Below are positions 1 through 7,295 of a stretch of DNA of 21,228 nucleotides, piece after piece; within the stretch, counting starts at the first letter, position 1; every line of letters starts with the position of its first letter. Below the pieces are notes generated by a model. It made no database searches. It had not been told where the DNA came from and was given only the letters and a program-made list of their open reading frames with translations. Origin of the DNA: an uncultured Clostridium sp. (GTDB lineage Bacteria > Bacillota > Clostridia > Lachnospirales > Lachnospiraceae); assembly GCA_900552885.1 (NCBI GenBank), contig USBM01000008.1, positions 1 to 21,228 on the forward strand, given 5' to 3'. A program made the position numbers and the translations under genes.

Positions 1-27
1 TTTTCCCTTCTTCCGAAAAGACGTCAC

Positions 28-3000
28 TTACAAATGAGTTGTTTGACCATCTAATGTCTTCTCGATCCGAATGGACGCATCCACTGTCATATAGAAAGAA
101 TCGGTAAGAGCAAACTGTAATGTGACAGAATCTCCGTTCATCGATCCACTCTCCACACCGGATATTGCCAGCTTCGGTGCTGTCTTATCTACCACGAACC
201 GAAGAGTATTTGACCTTGTGCGATTTCCTGCACCGTCTGTCGTAACAGCATAGACCTGATATCGTCCTTCCTTTCCAAATCGTCTTATGCACCAATCCTC
301 ATACTTCCGCATAGTAAATGGTGTATACTTTTCTGTATATGTCTTACCATCTATCGTCCTCGTCACATAATATTCCGTCTTTGTGTTCTTAAAAGATACA
401 TCCTGCACCTCTGCCCGGATCGTCTGTGTCTTATTGTAATGCGTGCCATTCTGTACACCGGAAAGCCGGATTGCAGGAGCATCTTTATCAATATATACCC
501 GCCTCGACGCTTCACTTTCTGTTCCATTATTATTCATAACCCGAATATCAACCGTATAACCGGACACTTTATCTGCCGTCTTCGTTGCAGTCAGATCATA
601 AGTATATTCTTTGACAAACTCGGTAAATTCTACCTTTTTAACTTCTTTTCCATCAACTGAATACGTTACTTCTTTGAGACCTGACTTATTATCTGCAACC
701 TTTGTATGAAATGTCACATCACGGCTTTGCCATTTCGTATAATCCAGATCACAATCCATAACTATCTCCGGTTTGTCCGTATTCTGTATCAACCGGATCG
801 TCTGTGCATCAGACTCATTGCGTATCCGGTCATTCGCCCATAAAGTGATCACTCCATCATATTCCGTCATCATCACGTCAGAAGGCACATACACATAATA
901 ATATCCCTGTTCTCCTTTTCTTGCCATGTAAAGCGGTGCCGCCGCCATCCGGTCTTTTGCTTCCCCAAGGGTAACATAGACATACGAATCTTCTACGCCA
1001 ACCACCCGGTCAGTCACCCGGAACTTCACCCGGATCATCTGATTACTAAAAATAATCCCATACTTTGGTGCAAGTAAACCATACACATCGGAATAACTGA
1101 TATCTGAGATAACCGGCGCCGTATGATCAATCGAAAATGTAATCGTCTGAACGGCTCCCACATTTCCTGCCTTATCCACACCTTCTAACGTAATCTCATA
1201 ATTACCTTCCGTAGTGTATGTAGAAGTCTTAGTTGTCGTATAATCCTGCTGCCTGTCTGCCTCATATCCTGTCTTGATCCAATCTGCTGCATTCTGTTCC
1301 ACCAAAACCTCATTTGTCCCCGCAAGATCCGTTCTTCGGACCGTTACTTTATATTGGTCAAAATCATGATTCTTGTCAACCGCCTGATACGTCAAAGTGA
1401 CAGGACTCTTCGTCATCTTTCCCGGCTCGATCCCAAGAATTTCCAACTTAGGTCTGGTCTTATCTACCACTATGTTCCGGTTCACCTGTTCCGCCGGATT
1501 ACCTGCTTTGTCCGCTCCGTTCAATGCAACCCGGTATCTGCCCTCTACCGTGTAGGCTGTCCTGGTAACAAATATATACGGAGATGTTGTTAACGCATAC
1601 TGCTCCTGTTGAACCGTCTTTCCTTCTAAAACCCCATTCACTCGAACATAACCATCCGCAGTCGGAAAATGATCCGTCACCGTAACAGCTAACCGTCCAT
1701 CCTCATTGACATAATAAGTTCCATCCGGATTCACCGCCTGTTCGATTGCACTGTCTCCTTTGATCACCTTTGCCTCGATGATCATCGGCGGCTCTTTATC
1801 TATCGCAAACTTCACGGTATTCGATGTCGTCTTATTGCCTGCCCCATCCGTTGTGACCGCATATATCTCATAGTATCCTTCCTGTGAGAACGTCTTTTTA
1901 TCTGAATCTATATACTGACCCGATACAAAATCCTCCCAGACACCGGTTCTGTTCTGTCCGTCATATCGACATGTCACATAGTACTTTGTGGTTGTCCGCT
2001 TTTTTTGATCCGCAGGAGCAGGTGCTGCTTTATACGAAATATCCTTAACCTTAGCCGTGATCGTCTGGTCGGAACTATAATGTGCCCCATCCGTTATTCC
2101 AGAAAGCTCTACTTCCGGTACTTCTTTGTCCACATAGACCTTTTTCCGCATCGTTTTTGAAATTCCACAATTATTGGTCGTCTCAACCTGCAATACATAT
2201 CCGTCCACACTCTGTACCGTTTCTTTTGCTGTCAGATCATACACATATCTCGGGACAAATTCCGATATCAGCCCTGCCTCACGCTGCTGCTCAAAATCAA
2301 CTTCTTTGACAACCGTCTTTGTTTCCACACCATTTATATTCTCAATCTTAGAGTATGTAATCTTGCTGATTCCACATTTTTCATCCGCAACAACAGTGTG
2401 ATATGTTACATCCCGGTTCGTCCAAATACCGTCATTATCTGTCGTACACTCCATCGTAATATTCGAGGCATTTGTGTTATATATAGTGCGCTTCGACTCC
2501 AAAGTACGTTCATTGCGTAACTTATCATACGCCCAGATGGTAATCGTATTATCAAAATAATCAACATCTTCTAATGGCAATAATACAGCATATGTTCCAT
2601 TCTGAAGGTCCATCGTATTATAAACCGTGGTAGCAGCAGTACGATCATCCTTCTTTCCAATCGTTACTACTACAGCCCCCTCATCTGCCAGCCCGGCCAC
2701 CTGATCTTTTACAGAAAAAGTCACCCTGATCGCATATTGGTTGAATATGATCCCATACTTCGGTCCGATCAGATTGCCACCGCCGGTATACTCGACATCT
2801 TCGATCAGTGGTGCCGTACGGTCAATAGAAAACGATATCGTCTGCTTATCTGCAACATTTCCCGCTTTATCCATTCCCTCAAACGTAATCTCGTATGTTC
2901 CTTCCTCAGAATACACAGACTCCATGAAAGAGATATAATTCTTCTGACTGTTTCTGTTATAGCCCGATCTTTCCCACTTAGAAGCGTCCTGTTCTATTTT

Positions 3001-6000
3001 CGTTTCGTTCACTCCGTCCAGCGTGGTTCGATGCACTGTTACTTTGTAAGCACCAAAATCATGATTCTTATCTGACGATTCATATCTCAGCCGTACAGAT
3101 TTCGTTGTCATCTCTGCATTGCCGATCCCCGTAATTGACAGCTTCGGTCCGGTCTTATCCACAACCACCGCTTTCGTAACCCCGGTTGCCACATTACCTG
3201 CCTTATCCTGTCCTCCGACTGTTAATACATAACGGCCTTCTGTCGCATACGTCTCCGACAAAAAAGCCAACGGCGAAACATCAAGTACATGCTTTTCCTC
3301 CGGAATTGCATCTCCGTCCAGTTTTCCCTGTATCCCGATAAAGGCATCCGATGTCGGGAAATGATCGGTTGCATTGATCTGCAATTGTGCCTCCCCCTTC
3401 AGATAATAATTACCATCCGGATCCATGCTCTGTTCCTGCCCGGAATCCTTTCCGATCACATTGACTGAAGAAATCTCCGGTGCATGTTTATCAATCGTGA
3501 AGGAAATGGTTCCCTGCTCCGGCACACGCGTTACATTGCCTGCACCATCTGTTGTGACCACATATAATGTATAGTCACCTTCCTCTGACAACACCTTTTC
3601 TCCCGAAGCATCATACCGGTCTGATACAAGATCCTCCCATGCAATGTTCTTCCTCTGTCCATCGCATACACATGTCACATAATACTTCGTAGTCGTTCTC
3701 TTACCCTGAATATCCTGATAAGAAATATCTTTCACCCTTGTAGTTATTCTCAGATCCCCTTTGTAATGACTTCCATCCGTCACACCGGAAAGTTCTGTAA
3801 CCGGTGCCTCTTTATCTATATATATCTGTTTTGTCACTGTCGTTGTTGTGCCACAGTTGTTCGTCACCTCAAATTGCAGCGTATATCCATCTGCTGACCG
3901 GACTGAATCCGAAATGTCTAACGAGATCGTATCATCCCCTGTCTGATACGTCGTATATTCTTTCCGGAATATCTCTTTTCCCGGCTGCACCACTCCGTCA
4001 ACCGTCTCTAATTTCGTACAGATCACCGATTGCAGACCGCAATTGGTATCGGATACGCTCACCTGATAGTTTACATCTGTGTTCGTCCACACTCCATCAT
4101 TCCCGGTTGTACACCTTACGCTAAGTGCTGCCGGATCTGTATTGTATATCGTCCGTAATGACTCTTCACTTTTAATATTGCCTGCCTTATCATATGCCCA
4201 TACTGTGATCTTATTATCAAACGAAGCAAGTGTTTCCAACGGAATATTCACATAATACACTCCCGTTCCGGGACCTTGCTTTGCTCCATAGAATGTTCCG
4301 CCCATTGCGTCTGCAGCCGTTCCAATCGATACTTTTACCGGCTCGGCGCTCGGCAGCCCTGTAAGCTTGTCTTTCACAACAAAAGAAACCTGAATCGTAT
4401 TATTGTGGAAGATCGTGTTATACTTAGGATCCAGCGGCATGTTGTCAAATGTCTTATAAGTGATATCCGTTATCTCCGGTGTTGTCTTATCAATGGTAAA
4501 TACAAAGGTCTTTACCTGTCCATCATTACCTGCTTTATCTTTCCCCTCCAACCGAATGGTATATATACCTTCTTCTGAATAATCACGCTCCCATGATGCG
4601 GTAATATTACCATCCCGATCTGCACCTGACATCGTCCAATTCACGGTCTGATCCACCGGATATGTTATCCCTTCCGCATCCTTTCTTGTAACACTGACTA
4701 CATAGGTAGATATATCATGATTACGATCCGTGACATTATAAAAAACATGAACCTTTTTATTCGTAACAGCATCATTTCCAATTGTCTGACTCTCTTCATC
4801 CTTTGCCACAATTGCAAGCTCAGGAGCAGTCCTATCTATACCGAAAGAACATTGTAATTGCTGCTGTACCTTATTACCCACAACATCTTCTGCATCCACA
4901 GTAATATCATACTTTCCCTCTTCCTCACAGTTATAAGATCCGTCTATATAAGAATTGCCCTCTATATCTGTGCTGTTTATCTCTTTTTCGGAAGATATGA
5001 TCTCTCTGTCATCTTTTTTTACAACAATCTTTTGTTTTCCGCCTGCCAGATTGGCATCTTCAATCCGATACTTAAAAGTCTGCGCATCTTTATAATATGT
5101 GTCCTTCTGCTGTCCTGACTGCTGCGTAATGACCGGTCCGGCTCCATCCACCCGAAACGCAACTTCCTCCGTTGATGTTACTGTATTACCCGCCTTATCC
5201 TCGGCACTTACCGATACTTTATAAGCACCATCCTGATCAAAAGAGTAGGAATATTGAGAGGGGTTATTCTCATCAGCATTTACCTTTATGGTCTGTGTGC
5301 TTTCGTCATCTTTTGTCACATTATAATTCACCGCCGCAAGCGAAGACACCGCATCTGTAACTGTTGTTGTAAGGGTAACCGGTCGTTTATATGTTGTATT
5401 CGCTACTTGTTCTCCTGTATCTGCGATCGTAAGCCTTCCAATCACCGGAGCATCCTTATCCAACAATATGTATCCGTCCCATGTTGCGTATACTCCTTTG
5501 GCATTAGTTGCAGTCACCTCAAATGTGTGGCCTTGCGCATCTCCGGCACTCGTATCCACGACAAATGATTGGCTCACTGTCTCCTTGGGAATACTATCAT
5601 CCTCATAAAACAACTGCTTCTCCGGCAACTCTGCTCCGTCTAACCGGAACGACACCTTTTTCACGCCAATATATGCATCTTTAATCTCTACATTAAAAGA
5701 TATCTTGTCTTTTGTCCATGTGCCACTTTCCATCCCCTGTGCCATCTTGGCAACAACAGAACCCGCCGGAGTCACATTTGTCATACATATATCCGGTACG
5801 CTGTCCACATATTGAATCTTCACCGACCCGGTTCCAAACGGTGTATATTCTTTCTTCGCCGCTACCGTGATCGTATATTCATACTTTGCATCAGCCTCCG
5901 GCTGTTTCATATAGATCACGCCCGACTCCGTACTGTCAGATTCTACCGCATATTGCGCCCCTTCCGCCCAGACCGGACCAACTACACTGTTTTTCGCAAT

Positions 6001-6372
6001 CTGAACATCCTTCACCACATCTGTCTCTACAGCATCTGTATTCTGCAGATCCTTGCGTGTCACCGTTAAATAAAGGGAAACGTTCTCCCGTTCTGATACT
6101 GTCATCTGATCCCAGTTTGTTATGTTATAGGCAACAGACCATGCCTGCTGACCATCTTTCTCTGTGCAGTCTCCCGGTATGAACATTGTACCATCCGTTA
6201 TCGTTTTCGAAGGCTCTGCTGCGTTAACAAAGGTCAGCTCTGCCTGCGTTACAGCCGGTGTTGTATCATCCGCATACACATTCTGCACATTCGTACCGGT
6301 AAACAACTGCAGCAACAGCATCATGATCATCCCATATGCAATTGTCTTACGATATTTCATTCCCCTGTTCAA
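28..6372 (-). CDS. Giant secreted Ig-like repeat surface protein, frame broken at its 3' end
   Basis: The open frame gives about 2114 residues. A signal peptide is visible: basic MKYRK, a hydrophobic stretch rich in Met/Leu, then a cleavage site near VYA-DD. The rest is a chain of bacterial Ig-like domains of about 90-125 residues, each opening with D-[KR]-x-x-P and many containing E-G-x-Y and D-[KG]-A-G-N, typical of extracellular beta-sandwich repeats. Five domain types (A-E) recur in fixed order as a super-repeat. The likely start is TTG at 6372, with AAGGGG eight bases upstream; an ATG at 6360 is the alternative. It lies 61 bases after the preceding membrane-protein gene and is probably in its operon. 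The stop at 28 looks premature, because in the -1 frame bases 27-1 continue the domain pattern (V-F-S-E-E-G-K). No LPXTG or other anchor is visible; the true C-terminus lies beyond the window. Probable adhesin or matrix protein; ligand unknown. Confidence 0.85.
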   Translation of the reverse strand: MNRGMKYRKTIAYGMIMMLLLQLFTGTNVQNVYADDTTPAVTQAELTFVNAAEPSKTITDGTMFIPGDCTEKDGQQAWSVAYNITNWDQMTVSERENVSLYLTVTRKDLQNTDAVETDVVKDVQIAKNSVVGPVWAEGAQYAVESDSTESGVIYMKQPEADAKYEYTITVAAKKEYTPFGTGSVKIQYVDSVPDICMTNVTPAGSVVAKMAQGMESGTWTKDKISFNVEIKDAYIGVKKVSFRLDGAELPEKQLFYEDDSIPKETVSQSFVVDTSAGDAQGHTFEVTATNAKGVYATWDGYILLDKDAPVIGRLTIADTGEQVANTTYKRPVTLTTTVTDAVSSLAAVNYNVTKDDESTQTIKVNADENNPSQYSYSFDQDGAYKVSVSAEDKAGNTVTSTEEVAFRVDGAGPVITQQSGQQKDTYYKDAQTFKYRIEDANLAGGKQKIVVKKDDREIISSEKEINSTDIEGNSYIDGSYNCEEEGKYDITVDAEDVVGNKVQQQLQCSFGIDRTAPELAIVAKDEESQTIGNDAVTNKKVHVFYNVTDRNHDISTYVVSVTRKDAEGITYPVDQTVNWTMSGADRDGNITASWERDYSEEGIYTIRLEGKDKAGNDGQVKTFVFTIDKTTPEITDITYKTFDNMPLDPKYNTIFHNNTIQVSFVVKDKLTGLPSAEPVKVSIGTAADAMGGTFYGAKQGPGTGVYYVNIPLETLASFDNKITVWAYDKAGNIKSEESLRTIYNTDPAALSVRCTTGNDGVWTNTDVNYQVSVSDTNCGLQSVICTKLETVDGVVQPGKEIFRKEYTTYQTGDDTISLDISDSVRSADGYTLQFEVTNNCGTTTTVTKQIYIDKEAPVTELSGVTDGSHYKGDLRITTRVKDISYQDIQGKRTTTKYYVTCVCDGQRKNIAWEDLVSDRYDASGEKVLSEEGDYTLYVVTTDGAGNVTRVPEQGTISFTIDKHAPEISSVNVIGKDSGQEQSMDPDGNYYLKGEAQLQINATDHFPTSDAFIGIQGKLDGDAIPEEKHVLDVSPLAFLSETYATEGRYVLTVGGQDKAGNVATGVTKAVVVDKTGPKLSITGIGNAEMTTKSVRLRYESSDKNHDFGAYKVTVHRTTLDGVNETKIEQDASKWERSGYNRNSQKNYISFMESVYSEEGTYEITFEGMDKAGNVADKQTISFSIDRTAPLIEDVEYTGGGNLIGPKYGIIFNQYAIRVTFSVKDQVAGLADEGAVVVTIGKKDDRTAATTVYNTMDLQNGTYAVLLPLEDVDYFDNTITIWAYDKLRNERTLESKRTIYNTNASNITMECTTDNDGIWTNRDVTYHTVVADEKCGISKITYSKIENINGVETKTVVKEVDFEQQREAGLISEFVPRYVYDLTAKETVQSVDGYVLQVETTNNCGISKTMRKKVYVDKEVPEVELSGITDGAHYSSDQTITAKVKDISYKAAPAPADQKKRTTTKYYVTCRYDGQNRTGVWEDFVSGQYIDSDKKTFSQEGYYEIYAVTTDGAGNKTTSNTVKFAIDKEPPMIIEAKVIKGDSAIEQAVNPDGTYYVNEDGRLAVTVTDHFPTADGYVRVNGVLEGKTVQQEQYALTTSPYIFVTRTAYTVEGRYRVALNGADKAGNPAEQVNRNIVVDKTRPKLEILGIEPGKMTKSPVTLTYQAVDKNHDFDQYKVTVRRTDLAGTNEVLVEQNAADWIKTGYEADRQQDYTTTKTSTYTTEGNYEITLEGVDKAGNVGAVQTITFSIDHTAPVISDISYSDVYGLLAPKYGIIFSNQMIRVKFRVTDRVVGVEDSYVYVTLGEAKDRMAAAPLYMARKGEQGYYYVYVPSDVMMTEYDGVITLWANDRIRNESDAQTIRLIQNTDKPEIVMDCDLDYTKWQSRDVTFHTKVADNKSGLKEVTYSVDGKEVKKVEFTEFVKEYTYDLTATKTADKVSGYTVDIRVMNNNGTESEASRRVYIDKDAPAIRLSGVQNGTHYNKTQTIRAEVQDVSFKNTKTEYYVTRTIDGKTYTEKYTPFTMRKYEDWCIRRFGKEGRYQVYAVTTDGAGNRTRSNTLRFVVDKTAPKLAISGVESGSMNGDSVTLQFALTDSFYMTVDASIRIEKTLDGQTTHL
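190..4836 (-). repeat. Three tandem five-domain (A-B-C-D-E) Ig super-repeats inside the giant surface protein
   Basis: Type A domains open at bases 4836, 3159, 1464 and 189 (residues about 513, 1072, 1637 and 2062 from the TTG start). The first two periods are 559 and 565 residues; the third is only 425. Type signatures: A has D-[RK]-N-H-D; B has P-K-Y-[NG]-[TI]-I-F; C in the first two copies has C-T-T-x-N-D-G-[VI]-W-T-N; D has L-S-G-[VI]-x-[DN]-G-x-H-Y; E has M/V-[DN]-P-D-G-[NT]-Y-Y followed by T-D-H-F-P-T. The third copy lacks a separate E domain. Read directly from the translation; domain borders are approximate. Confidence 0.85.
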
Positions 6373-6380
6373 TCTTTGCA

Positions 6381-6386
6381 CCCCTT
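6381..6386 (-). promoter_or_regulatory. Ribosome binding site supporting a TTG start for the giant surface protein
   Basis: The minus strand reads AAGGGG, then eight bases, then TTG at 6372-6370. This is the best-spaced Shine-Dalgarno/start pair here. The GTG at 6381 has only a distant AAGGA. The ATG at 6360 has AGGGG ending one or two bases before it, too close for normal initiation. The signal peptide is intact with any of the three, so the choice affects only a few residues. Confidence 0.5.
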
Positions 6387-6433
6387 AATTCTTTCCTTCT
6401 TTACTCACCGCAGTAAAAACATCTGCCATACAC

Positions 6434-7291
6434 CTAGTTCTTCTCCACCGCAGCGTTCAACAATCTCATCAGCTCATCATCTTCCTGCAACACCGGTTCA
6501 AACTGCATCAGTTCCGCTTCCACACCGGATCCTTCTTCTTTTCCACTTGTAAGAAGGGTTGTTGCTTCGTCTCCTTCCATCGCAAGCAATGTCGTCTCTT
6601 CATCTCCCTCCCTTGTAAGGAGTGTCGTCTCTTCATCTCCCTCTCTCGTAAGGAGTGTCGTCTGCTCATCCCCCTCATAGGAAAGAAGGGTTGTCTCTTC
6701 ATCTTCACCGGACTGTAATACATCTGTCTGCTCATCCTGTGACAATTCTGCCGTATCTTCCTCACAATACAACTTTGTTGTGACTTCTTCCTCTTCCGTA
6801 GCTTCTCCGGCTTCCCTAGATGATAGAACAGTCGTATAAGTGTCTATCGCTTCTGCTTCCGGCATCCGGTTCGGATTCTCTGCCCCTGCCAATACCGTTA
6901 CATCTTCCTCCACTTCAAATATAGAATCTCTATCTGTCTTCTCCTTTTGTAACAGTGATGTTCTCTCTTCTTTATGCAACCGGAAATTGTGCTGTTTCTT
7001 TTTCCTTGTCTTACCCACCTGTTGCAAGTGTTCCGATTCCGGCACTGCCTGCAATGTTCCCGTCGTAGTTGTCTTATGCACCAAAACTTTGCTTGTCTCC
7101 GGTCTGATTGCTTCTGTCTTGGAAGTATCCTCTGCACCTTTCCGTTGTAAATGTCTGATTGCTCTTTTAGCATTCCAACCGGTAACATCCCCGATCAATT
7201 TCCATACTTTATTGCGGATAAATAAGATGATCGTTGCGATCAGAAACGCGACTGCCAGTACCATACCCGCATAATACATAATCTCGTACAT
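6434..7291 (-). CDS. Single-pass membrane protein with tandem TTLL (putative phospho-Thr) repeats
   Basis: 285 residues from the ATG at 7291, which has GGAGG eight bases upstream; an in-frame ATG at 7304-7306 lies inside the kinase gene and lacks a good site. One membrane segment at residues about 8-26 is followed by a basic stretch (R-N-K, R-K-K-K) and a long acidic tail, so the tail should be cytoplasmic. The tail carries five perfect-spaced 11-residue units with T-T-L-L (Thr pairs at 200/201, 211/212, 222/223, 233/234, 244/245) plus related sites D-V-T-V-L, Y-T-T-V-L, V-T-T-K-L and Q-T-D-V-L. Acidic residues before Thr-Thr and an aliphatic residue at +3 resemble Ser/Thr-kinase sites read by FHA domains, as in the GarA/Rv1827 ETTS motif. 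It begins 4 bases after the kinase stop, so it is co-translated with the kinase. I know no named family. Inferred role: membrane scaffold phosphorylated by the neighbouring kinase. Confidence 0.85.
   Translation of the reverse strand: MYEIMYYAGMVLAVAFLIATIILFIRNKVWKLIGDVTGWNAKRAIRHLQRKGAEDTSKTEAIRPETSKVLVHKTTTTGTLQAVPESEHLQQVGKTRKKKQHNFRLHKEERTSLLQKEKTDRDSIFEVEEDVTVLAGAENPNRMPEAEAIDTYTTVLSSREAGEATEEEEVTTKLYCEEDTAELSQDEQTDVLQSGEDEETTLLSYEGDEQTTLLTREGDEETTLLTREGDEETTLLAMEGDEATTLLTSGKEEGSGVEAELMQFEPVLQEDDELMRLLNAAVEKN
6545..6709 (-). repeat. Five tandem 33-bp units encoding E-G-D-E-x-T-T-L-L-x-x
   Basis: Residues 195-249 of the membrane protein form five consecutive 11-residue units without gaps. 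The first begins G-E-D-E and the others E-G-D-E; position 5 varies (E, Q, E, E, A), and T-T-L-L is invariant. The two middle DNA copies are almost identical, which points to recent tandem duplication and likely copy-number variation between strains. Confidence 0.95.
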
Positions 7292-7295
7292 ATCA

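Noticed and set aside
28..60. Programmed -1 ribosomal frameshift in the giant surface gene
   Set aside because: The frame change is real but there is no in-frame slippery heptamer and the downstream sequence is too short to seek a pseudoknot; deletion or sequencing error is simpler.
190..4836. CRISPR array or DNA-level direct repeats
   Set aside because: The repeated pattern is at the protein-domain level with a period of about 1.69 kb and diverged DNA; no short identical repeats with spacers.
6840..7274. Plus-strand open frame of 144 codons with hydrophobic, Cys-rich translation
   Set aside because: Antisense shadow of the TTLL membrane protein gene, with no initiation signal and no coherent domain.
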